Assembly: GCF_013204855.1 (NCBI RefSeq)
Contig: NZ_JABMKZ010000002.1
Location: forward strand, 310,001 to 374,000
Direction of reading: 5' to 3'
From: Paenibacillus alba
Lineage (GTDB): Bacteria; Bacillota; Bacilli; Paenibacillales; NBRC-103111
DNA length: 64,000 nt
Part shown: in pieces, positions 54,788 through 62,314 of the stretch
How the letters are laid out: every line of letters starts with the position of its first letter
Position numbering within the stretch: position 1 is the stretch's first letter
Position numbers and translations under genes: made by a program
Notes under the pieces: model-generated
The model's database searches: none
What the model saw: the letters and a program-made list of their open reading frames with translations, nothing else
Told to the model about the DNA's origin: nothing

Positions 54788-56293
54788 CTATGCACTTTGT
54801 GAAACAGACGCATCAAACAGGGTACGGAACGTATCACCTGATAGGACTTCTTCTTTCATCAATATCGCAAAAGAATGATCGAATACACTGCGCTGCTGCT
54901 CTAGCAATTCCTTCGTTCGTATCATTAGCGCATCCAGAATTGCCGTATTTTCTTTCATCAGCTGATCCTTCGTCACCATCTCGCGGTCGATAATACCGAG
55001 GGAAGTTAAGCCGGAATCCATCATATTGCGCACCATGGAAAGCGCCTGCTCGAAGTCGTTACGGGAGCCGGTACTGCGTCCGCCGTAGAAAATTTCTTCA
55101 GCCGCGGCACCGCCAAGAGCAATCATGATCTGATGTTCAATATAATCTTTCGTGTACAAATAATGGTCCTTCGGAGGATTATGACGTACATAACCAAGTG
55201 CTTTTCCTCGCGGACTCACCGTAACCTGAGAAACCGAGCCAGGGCGGACCATTTCGGCAATGATCGCATGGCCTAATTCATGATAGGCGACACGCTCTTT
55301 TTCCTCTAATGCAGCTTCTTTATCTGTTCTCTCGCCCATCATCACTTTATCAATCGCCGAAGCAAGGTGATGCTGCTCGATAGCCGGTTTTTCCTCACGC
55401 ATAGCATAAATAGCTGCTTCATTCAGAACGCCTTCCAACTGTGCTCCTGAGAAGCCAAAGGTTTGATCTGCAATAGTATCCAGTGAAACGCTATCGGCTA
55501 AAGGTTTATTTTTCACGTGAATATCCAAAATAGATAGACGTCCCTTTTTATCAGGCAGATCCACTTCAATATGACGGTCAAATCGACCTGGACGCAATAA
55601 AGCACTATCGAGCATTTCTTTACGATTCGTTGCCGCAATGATCAGAATACGCGGAGCGTCGTTCGTATGGATGCCATCCATTTCCGTTAATAGCTGATTC
55701 AAAGTCTGATCATATTCTCGCTGCTGACCGCCATCACGCTTACCGCCAATTACATCAATCTCATCAATAAAAATAATCGCATTATCTTTACCTTCTTTGG
55801 CCGCACGAGTTCTGGCTTCCTTGAATAAATCACGTACACGGCTGGCACCAACACCGACGTACATTTCTACAAATTCACTTCCTGAAGCTGCCAAATAAAC
55901 AGAATTCGTATAATGCGCGGCTGCTTTGGCCATTAATGTTTTCCCAGTCCCCGGAGGGCCTGTGAGCAAAAGCCCTTTGAGCGGTCGAATGCCCAGCTTC
56001 TTCATTTCTTCATGTTTGATCAGAAAATCAAGAGCTTCCGTTAACTCCTTTTTTGCTCGGTCTTGTCCGCCGATCTCATCAAAGGTTAAATACGAGGGTG
56101 TGCGGTTTTTATTTTTGCGTTCACCGCCGCCAGTCGCAACTCCAACCCCTCCGCGGCCTCTAATCATATAAAATAAAGAAACACCGAGAACCGCGACAAA
56201 CAATATCGGAATCACATTCACACCTAGAAAAGCAAGAAAGATAAGTAAAACAGGGATAAATCCAATACCGATTTCCTTATAAATTTTACTCAT
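54788..56293 (-). CDS. FtsH-like AAA+ membrane protease, short form
   Basis: 501 residues. Two membrane helices lie at about 9-24 and 27-44 with only a few residues between them, so the extracytoplasmic domain of FtsH is missing. The AAA domain has Walker A GPPGTGKT (112-119), Walker B IIFIDEID and an arginine-finger LLRPGRFDRHIE. The zinc protease motif is HELGH near 338-342. It should degrade membrane or cytoplasmic proteins with ATP. It is a second FtsH type, not the longer housekeeping one. The upstream gene overlaps it by 8 nt. Confidence 0.85.
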   Translation of the reverse strand: MSKIYKEIGIGFIPVLLIFLAFLGVNVIPILFVAVLGVSLFYMIRGRGGVGVATGGGERKNKNRTPSYLTFDEIGGQDRAKKELTEALDFLIKHEEMKKLGIRPLKGLLLTGPPGTGKTLMAKAAAHYTNSVYLAASGSEFVEMYVGVGASRVRDLFKEARTRAAKEGKDNAIIFIDEIDVIGGKRDGGQQREYDQTLNQLLTEMDGIHTNDAPRILIIAATNRKEMLDSALLRPGRFDRHIEVDLPDKKGRLSILDIHVKNKPLADSVSLDTIADQTFGFSGAQLEGVLNEAAIYAMREEKPAIEQHHLASAIDKVMMGERTDKEAALEEKERVAYHELGHAIIAEMVRPGSVSQVTVSPRGKALGYVRHNPPKDHYLYTKDYIEHQIMIALGGAAAEEIFYGGRSTGSRNDFEQALSMVRNMMDSGLTSLGIIDREMVTKDQLMKENTAILDALMIRTKELLEQQRSVFDHSFAILMKEEVLSGDTFRTLFDASVSQSA

Positions 56294-56816
56294 TCGGCCA
56301 CACTCCTATCTGTGACGATCTAGGCAGCATGATAAATTTCGTAGCATCACCATCTGTCAAACGAATGTACACATTCGACTGGTCCATTTCAGTTTCAACT
56401 TTCATCGTCGGAACTTCTGCCGCATATTTCTGCAAGGTGGTTGGAATATCGGCATAATGCTTGGTTTCCATCGCTTGAGCAACCTCGAATAAAGCTTTGG
56501 ACCACCACAGCTCGAGCTTGTCTGACGGGTTGCTTTTGACATCAATATTAACTGTACGCTTGCCAATTATTGAGGCACCATCTTTGTGAATGCGATCAAC
56601 CACCGTTCTTAAACTGGCATCTTGGCTTAAGGCTACTTCTATATCAACACGGTCACTGTTCAATTTCATTGTAGAGCTTGTTACACCGGGAACCTTGCTT
56701 ATGATGTCACTTAACGGATTTTCCATGGCAAAGCTTGTATAGGCAAACCAACCGCCGAACAAAACACCGGCAGAGATAATAACACTCAACACGACAGGTA
56801 AGAGACGCAGCTTCAT
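56286..56816 (-). CDS. single-pass extracytoplasmic protein coupled to the FtsH-like gene
   Basis: 176 residues. One membrane segment (about 5-27) is followed by an outside-facing alpha/beta domain (DRVDIEVALSQDASLRTVVDR). I do not recognise the family. It overlaps the FtsH-like gene by 8 nt and shares its transcript. Because that protease lacks its outer domain, this protein could be its adaptor or substrate filter, which is inference. Confidence 0.7.
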   Translation of the reverse strand: MKLRLLPVVLSVIISAGVLFGGWFAYTSFAMENPLSDIISKVPGVTSSTMKLNSDRVDIEVALSQDASLRTVVDRIHKDGASIIGKRTVNIDVKSNPSDKLELWWSKALFEVAQAMETKHYADIPTTLQKYAAEVPTMKVETEMDQSNVYIRLTDGDATKFIMLPRSSQIGVWPNE

Positions 56817-56917
56817 CAGTCAACGTCCCCCTTTCTACGGTTATTTTGTTTCGTCCGTTTCTATACGAAAAGTATATCACGTCATATATACGATTGCTCT
56901 ATGAAATGAGTGGAAAC

Positions 56918-56945
56918 AAAAAAACTCAGCCTAATGAAGGCTGAG
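56918..56945 (-). terminator. terminator after tseB
   Basis: On the minus strand CTCAGCC-ttcatta-GGCTGAG is followed by TTTTTTT; it overlaps the last codons of the gene. Confidence 0.8.
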
Positions 56946-57419
56946 TCGATACGTATCCAAGTATTGTCCGTCTTTGAATTTATAATAATCATAGAAATAG
57001 CGCGTGCCGCCGTCTTCTTGTCTTTTGTAGAACACTTCCCACACGTAATCTTGACCAAGCTTGCCAGGCATCACACGTTGGACCTCAAAGTCTTGGCCCT
57101 TTTTCAGCATGATATCCCGCACTTGCTCTTCTGTAAAACCTTCATTAGCCATTTCCGAGTGGATTTCTTTATCTGACACCCAAACAATCAGATCTTGGCC
57201 AATCTTATCTTCACCATACACAATTTGGAACGGTTCGTCTCCATAGAAAAAATCGACCTTGGTTGCTTTGGTCATGATACTTTTCTCATAGGCCGTTTCC
57301 ACTGCTTTGCTTTTTCCGTCCCAGTGTTCACTCTGTACATTCAAGTAAAAGCGGCTGAGCACGACACCAAGTGTCACTATAATAAATACACCTAATGTGA
57401 TTGATCGCTTCAGATTCAT
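56931..57419 (-). CDS. TseB/YpmB-type membrane protein (DUF5590)
   Basis: 162 residues with one membrane helix (about 7-28) and an outside domain of two PepSY-like units (DFFYGDEPFQIVYGEDKIGQ, KDGQYLDTYRLSLH). It matches Bacillus YpmB/TseB, which binds a class B PBP and affects cell-wall elongation. In Bacillus it sits beside asnS; here it is 5 kb away. It lies just downstream of mtaD on the same strand (42-nt gap). Confidence 0.75.
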   Translation of the reverse strand: MNLKRSITLGVFIIVTLGVVLSRFYLNVQSEHWDGKSKAVETAYEKSIMTKATKVDFFYGDEPFQIVYGEDKIGQDLIVWVSDKEIHSEMANEGFTEEQVRDIMLKKGQDFEVQRVMPGKLGQDYVWEVFYKRQEDGGTRYFYDYYKFKDGQYLDTYRLSLH

Positions 57420-57461
57420 AAACGCCGCTCACCTCCCCAGACGAACTTGCCGGCTATCTGC

Positions 57462-58757
57462 TTATCCAATCAATCTGTCAAAGCATTGTTCAAATTCACG
57501 CTTAATTTTCTCTTCATCCAGCGTAGTACATTCGCCCTTGCGCACAATCCAATTCCCATCCACGCATACGTCTACAACATCTTTCGCACAGGCCGAGTAG
57601 ACAACATGAGAAACGAAATCCGTCTTCGGCAAGAAGTGCGGCTGATCGATATCCAACGCAATAAAATCGGCTTTCATGCCAGGCTGCAGCGTACCGACTT
57701 GATCAAGCCAAATGGATTCCGCCCCCATGCGAGTGCCCATCAACAGCGCTTCAGCTGCGGGAACAGCAAGTGGATCACCGGAAACCCCTTTGTGAATCAA
57801 CGCCGCTAATCGCATTTCCTCGAACATGTCCAAATTGTTATTGGAAGCCGCCCCGTCTGTTCCCAAGGAAACTTTCACTCCAGCACGAAGCAGCTCAGGA
57901 ACGCGCGCTACTCCACTTGCCAGTTTAAGATTGCTGCCTGGATTATGCGATACACGAACATCGTATTGTTTGAGAATGCTAATTTCTTCATCCGTGAGAT
58001 GAACGCCATGAGCGATAAGGGTTGGTCGGCTGAACACACCCAGTTTCTCTAAATGAGCTACTGGATGAAGTCCGTATTGATCAACATTCGCTTGCACTTC
58101 TCGACTTGTCTCAGACATATGCGTATGAATCGGCAAGTTCAAATCATGAGCAGCTTGAACGATACGCTCGATATAGTCCGGAGGGCATGTATATGGCGCG
58201 TGAGGCGACATCATCGTTGTGATCCGGCCATTTGCTGCGCCATGCCAATTTTTGGCGAACTCGGTCGCGTCGATTAACTTAGAAGTTTGTACTTCCGGTG
58301 GACAAAGTCCAATCACACCCCGTGTAAGCACGCCGCGCATACCGGACTCTTCCACAGCTTTGGCTACTTCATTCATATGATCATACATGTCAACTACGGT
58401 CGTAGTACCGCCTTTGATCATTTCCAAAATGGACAATAATGTCCCCCATTTCACATCCTGTGACGTGAATTTGGCTTCCATTGGCCACATTTTTTCTTCT
58501 AACCAAATTTGCAGCGCAAGATCATCTCCGTAACCACGCAAAAGCGACATCGCGGCATGACCATGCGTATTAACCAAGCCCGGCATGTACAGCTTATTAG
58601 TTCCGTCGATAACTTCATCATAGTTTTCTCGGGGCTCCGGACTTTGCTCTCCGATGTATGTAATTAAACTTCCTTCGATAACCATACAGCCTTTGATGGA
58701 TGATTTCGCTTCATTATTAGAAATAAAAATACCATTCGTAATTAATGTTTTTTTCAT
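57462..58757 (-). CDS. mtaD: 5-methylthioadenosine / S-adenosylhomocysteine deaminase
   Basis: 431 residues, amidohydrolase (ADA/ATZ) fold. Metal ligands are H65-x-H67 in NTHGHAAM, the His of IHTHMSET, the His in HGVHLTDEE and an Asp in SLGTDGAASNN. It converts methylthioadenosine or SAH to the inosine derivatives, another way of removing SAM by-products. The gene is far from the mtn cluster. Weak GAGAGGG precedes the ATG. Confidence 0.9.
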   Translation of the reverse strand: MKKTLITNGIFISNNEAKSSIKGCMVIEGSLITYIGEQSPEPRENYDEVIDGTNKLYMPGLVNTHGHAAMSLLRGYGDDLALQIWLEEKMWPMEAKFTSQDVKWGTLLSILEMIKGGTTTVVDMYDHMNEVAKAVEESGMRGVLTRGVIGLCPPEVQTSKLIDATEFAKNWHGAANGRITTMMSPHAPYTCPPDYIERIVQAAHDLNLPIHTHMSETSREVQANVDQYGLHPVAHLEKLGVFSRPTLIAHGVHLTDEEISILKQYDVRVSHNPGSNLKLASGVARVPELLRAGVKVSLGTDGAASNNNLDMFEEMRLAALIHKGVSGDPLAVPAAEALLMGTRMGAESIWLDQVGTLQPGMKADFIALDIDQPHFLPKTDFVSHVVYSACAKDVVDVCVDGNWIVRKGECTTLDEEKIKREFEQCFDRLIG

Positions 58758-59046
58758 ACTAAAAAACCCTCTCTATGCTCATTCTATAAACAAACACTGC
58801 ACTCTAAACTTTACATCTTCAGGCTTGTAAAATCAAGAATGCAACCCCGTGTAAAGAAATTGTAAATTGTCACGGAATTTTCGTTGCTTAAAGTACGATT
58901 GTTATGATACTTTTAGCATTGTGAGTTTTTTTCTACATAGGGGTCTGTTTATCCTCATAAATCGAAGAAAAAACCCTCTTTTGAGGTTATTCAATGATGA
59001 GCGAATGCGTTTATCTTGTATATATAGTAAATATTAGGAGGATCTT

Positions 59047-59673
59047 ATGACAACGTTATTCACAAAAAAGAACGAAGTCGATTTCTTACAGCTGCTTATC
59101 CGGGCTGCAGAAAACGCACTTCAAACCGCCCAGTTATTTCGCACAGCCATGATGGGTGAAAAGCCTCCGATCGAATATGTTAAACCCATCCATGATCTAG
59201 AACATGCCGGTGATTCCATTACGCATGAAATTTTCAAAGGTCTAAACAAGGTTTTCATTACCCCGATTGACCGCGAAGACATTATGGTTCTCGCTTCCAA
59301 AGTTGACGATGTCACAGACGGTATTGAAGCGACCATTGCCCGTTTCGACTATTTAGGTGTTTCTCACACTGATTCTTATATGAAAGAATTTTCAGCAGTC
59401 ATTGTGGACTCTTGTCAACATATGCTCGATGCTTTCAAACTGCTCGCCAAGAAAAAGTATATGCAAATTCCTGAGCATACCGTTGCCATCAACTCGCTTG
59501 AAAATGATGGAGACCGCTTAATGCGCGAAGGCATTCGCCAAATTTTCATAACCCGCAAAGACCCCTACGAGGATTTCAAACTCAAAGAAATCTATGAGCG
59601 TCTGGAAGAAACGACGGATGCCTGTGAAGATGTTGCCAATATCCTTGATAGTGTCGTACTTCGTTATTCATAG
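59047..59673 (+). CDS. DUF47 phosphate-transport accessory protein
   Basis: 208 residues, all-helical PhoU-like fold, with the metal-site motif IKPIHDLEHAGDSITHEI-type EHAGD and DDVTDGIE. It partners Pit transporters, controlling phosphate uptake. TAGGAGGAT lies before the ATG. The pit gene follows after 61 nt; the pair is one transcript. The 289 nt upstream hold the promoter region. Confidence 0.88.
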   Translation: MTTLFTKKNEVDFLQLLIRAAENALQTAQLFRTAMMGEKPPIEYVKPIHDLEHAGDSITHEIFKGLNKVFITPIDREDIMVLASKVDDVTDGIEATIARFDYLGVSHTDSYMKEFSAVIVDSCQHMLDAFKLLAKKKYMQIPEHTVAINSLENDGDRLMREGIRQIFITRKDPYEDFKLKEIYERLEETTDACEDVANILDSVVLRYS

Positions 59674-59734
59674 GAGTTTTCGCTGCTGTGGTGCGAAGAA
59701 AGTTTTCCTGCCGGAAAACGCTTAGGAGGAACTC

Positions 59735-60736
59735 ATGTTAACCTATTTAATCATTATCGTTGTACTTGCTCTGCTATTCGATTTCATCAATGGATTTCAC
59801 GACACAGCGAATGCGATAGCAACTTCCATTTCAACACGTGCATTGAGTCCGCGAGTTGCTATCATCATGGCAGCCACACTTAACTTTGTTGGCGCTATGG
59901 TTTCTTCTAAAGTTGCCAAAACAGTTGGGGGCAGCATTGCCAATCCAGCCAAGATTGAGAACGGTGTAGAAATCGTCATTGCCGCTCTACTCGCCGCTAT
60001 TATTTGGAATTTACTTACCTGGTATCTTTCAATCCCATCTTCATCTTCCCATACTTTACTTGGTGCCTTGGCTGGGGCTGTCATCGCTGGAGCCGGCGTC
60101 CATTCTGTGAATTGGGATGGTTTCACTCAGATTATCATCATCTTGCTGCTATCGCCAATTATTGCTTTTGGGCTAGGTTATCTGATCATGGTGTTGATCA
60201 AGTACATCGTCATCTGGTCAGGGAATACATCGCGATCTAAGCTGAATCGGATGTTCCGCACCCTGCAGATTATATCCGCTGGTCTACTCTCCTACTCGCA
60301 CGGCGGAAACGATGCACAGAAAGCAATGGGCATCATCGTGTTTGGTCTCGTCGCAGCCGGCGTGCAAACCGATCTGAACGTTCCTCTTTGGGTGAAAATC
60401 GCCGCGGCACTGGCTATGGGGCTTGGTACATCCATCGGAGGCTGGCGCATTATCAAAACAGTCTCAGGTAAAATTGTTAAAATCGAGCCGATAAACGGCT
60501 TTGCCTCAGACTTAACCTCTTCCATTGTTATTCAGTTCTCAACATTTATCGGTAAACCACTTTCAACAACACATGTGATTTCGTCCGCCATTATCGGGAC
60601 AGGCAGTGTGCTGCGATTCCATGATGTACAATGGGGTACCGTTGGCCGCATGCTGATAACGTGGATCATCACCATTCCGATTAGCATCGTGTTAGCGTTC
60701 TCGATCTATTTCGTTTTATTTAGACTTATTTTCTAA
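59735..60736 (+). CDS. inorganic phosphate transporter, Pit family
   Basis: 333 residues with about ten membrane helices. The two PHO4 signatures are GFHDTANAIATSIST (about 20-34) and SYSHGGNDAQKAMG (near 188). It moves metal-phosphate by proton coupling. TTAGGAGGAAC precedes the ATG. It is followed by a terminator that resembles the one at 54736. Confidence 0.93.
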   Translation: MLTYLIIIVVLALLFDFINGFHDTANAIATSISTRALSPRVAIIMAATLNFVGAMVSSKVAKTVGGSIANPAKIENGVEIVIAALLAAIIWNLLTWYLSIPSSSSHTLLGALAGAVIAGAGVHSVNWDGFTQIIIILLLSPIIAFGLGYLIMVLIKYIVIWSGNTSRSKLNRMFRTLQIISAGLLSYSHGGNDAQKAMGIIVFGLVAAGVQTDLNVPLWVKIAAALAMGLGTSIGGWRIIKTVSGKIVKIEPINGFASDLTSSIVIQFSTFIGKPLSTTHVISSAIIGTGSVLRFHDVQWGTVGRMLITWIITIPISIVLAFSIYFVLFRLIF

Positions 60737-60741
60737 TCTTA

Positions 60742-60786
60742 GGAGCTGTTTCGAGTAGATAAACTACTTGAAGGCAGCTCCTTTTT
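60742..60786 (+). terminator. terminator after pit
   Basis: GGAGCTG-tttc-GAGTAG-ataaa-CTACTT-gaagg-CAGCTCC then TTTTT. Near-copy of the 54736 terminator; both lie just 5' of a four-module element. Confidence 0.85.
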
Positions 60787-60819
60787 GTTGAAACTCTCCA
60801 GCTCTAGTGGCTTTTTAAA

Positions 60820-61010
60820 AGAAAGCCTGCAATTGTGCATCTTTTTTACGCTTGGAGCAGCCTCTATTATGAAATGCCTGCAATTGTGCAGGTTTTTGAG
60901 GCTTTTTCTGGATTGGAGGCTGGTTAAGCTGAAAATACCTGCATTTTTGCAGGCATTTCCACTTTTTAAGCGAATTCGGTGAAAATTCCTGCACTTTTGC
61001 AGGTTTTCGG
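60820..61010 (-). repeat. four-module palindrome element, copy D (inverted)
   Basis: On the plus strand modules lie at 60826 (CCTGCAATTGTGCATC), 60877 (CCTGCAATTGTGCAGG), 60938 (CCTGCATTTTTGCAGG) and 60988 (CCTGCACTTTTGCAGG), spacing 51, 61 and 50. Read on the minus strand this is the order M1-M4 of the other copies. Flanking text such as GGCATTTCCACTTTTTA is shared with copy C. The element follows the pit terminator and precedes the decamer minisatellite. Confidence 0.8.
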
Positions 61011-61047
61011 TCGTGTGGAACAAAATCTTGCCGAAAAATTAGGGATA

Positions 61048-61500
61048 GGATGGCACCGGATAGCATGGATGGTATGGTATGGCATAGCATCACATAGCAC
61101 TGTATCGCATCACATAGCACTACATAGCACTACATAGCACTACATAGCACTACATAGCATCACATAGCATCACATAGCACTGCATAGCATCACATGGCAC
61201 TCCATAGCATCACATAGCAATGCATAGCATCACATAGCACTACATAGCATCACATAGCATCACATAGCATCACATAGCATCACATAGCATCACATAGCAC
61301 CGCATAGCATCACATAGCACTACATAGCATCACATAGCACCGCATAGCATCACATAGCACTGTATCGCATCACATAGCATGGCATTGCATCACATAGCAC
61401 TGCATAACATCACATAGCACTGCATAGCATCACATAGCACTGTATCGCATCACATAGCACTGTATCGCACCACATAGCACTGTATCGCACCACATAGCAC
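61048..61500. repeat. minisatellite of 10-bp units (CATAGCAYYA)
   Basis: From 61081 to 61500 all 42 decamers are in one phase. Main forms are CATAGCATCA, CATAGCACTA, CATAGCACTG and TATCGCATCA. Units with CATCA and CACTR alternate in many places, giving a 20-bp higher order. The first 30 bp are degenerate. It contains no open frame of note. It lies between copy D and the rex terminator. Confidence 0.92.
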
Positions 61501-61561
61501 CTTAAGAGGCCACTCTCTCCGCCAAATCTTCTAATCAACTGTTTCCTTGCAGCCACAACGC

Positions 61562-61602
61562 AAAAAACAGCACTAAGCTCTTTGGATGCTTAGCACTGTT
61601 AA
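61562..61602 (-). terminator. terminator after rex
   Basis: On the minus strand AACAGTGCTAAGC and GCTTAGTGCTGTT form a 13-bp stem, followed by a T-run. Confidence 0.9.
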
Positions 61603-61691
61603 CTTCGGCTGATCAGTTACCTCGATAGACACCAATCAACACGGAACGGTTGGCTTATATCTTATCGTATCTTATCTACCCCTAGCCCGCC

Positions 61692-62312
61692 TCAATCCAA
61701 ATAGTAGGCCAAGCTCTGCAGCTCCGTTGTGAAATCCGCATAATGCACACGCACTTCCGGGGGGACCTTAATGATAACCGGGGCAAAATTGAGGATCGCT
61801 TCGATACCGCAGTCGACGAATTGATTCGCGACATTTTGAGCCTCGTTAGCAGGCACCGTAATGATGCCTATGCGCACACCCAACTGCGACAGCACGGTCT
61901 TCATTTCAGACATCGGCTGGACGATCAGATTATTAATCATCTCGCCCGCTTTTTCAGGCATCGCATCAAACAAAGCGACAATTTTCATATCATTGCGCAA
62001 GTACGTATTATAATTGCATAACGCACGGCCTAAATTGCCCGCTCCGACAAGCGCTACTTGAATATGACGATCGAGCTTAAGAATTTGCCTGATTTTCTCG
62101 ATCAAATAAGAAATATCATAGCCAATGCCTTTTTTCCCGAATTCTCCGAAATAAGCCAGATCCTTGCGAATCTGAGCAGGATTCAGATCCAGCTTTTGAC
62201 CCAAATCCTGCGAAGAAACCGTCGATACATTTTTCATCGAAAGCTCATTCAGATAGCGTAAATATATGGGCAGCCTGCGTACGACAGCCTCCGAAATTTT
62301 CTGTGTTTTCAT
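61692..62312 (-). CDS. rex: redox-sensing transcriptional repressor Rex
   Basis: 206 residues from ATG 62310-62312 with GGGAGGCG upstream. The N-terminal winged helix has SSQDLGQKLDLNPAQIRKDL, followed by FGKKGIGYDI. The C-terminal Rossmann domain has ALVGAGNLGRAL near 90-98. It represses fermentation and respiration genes until NADH is high. It starts 2 nt after the dinG stop and ends at a terminator. Confidence 0.95.
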   Translation of the reverse strand: MKTQKISEAVVRRLPIYLRYLNELSMKNVSTVSSQDLGQKLDLNPAQIRKDLAYFGEFGKKGIGYDISYLIEKIRQILKLDRHIQVALVGAGNLGRALCNYNTYLRNDMKIVALFDAMPEKAGEMINNLIVQPMSEMKTVLSQLGVRIGIITVPANEAQNVANQFVDCGIEAILNFAPVIIKVPPEVRVHYADFTTELQSLAYYLD

Positions 62313-62314
62313 CT

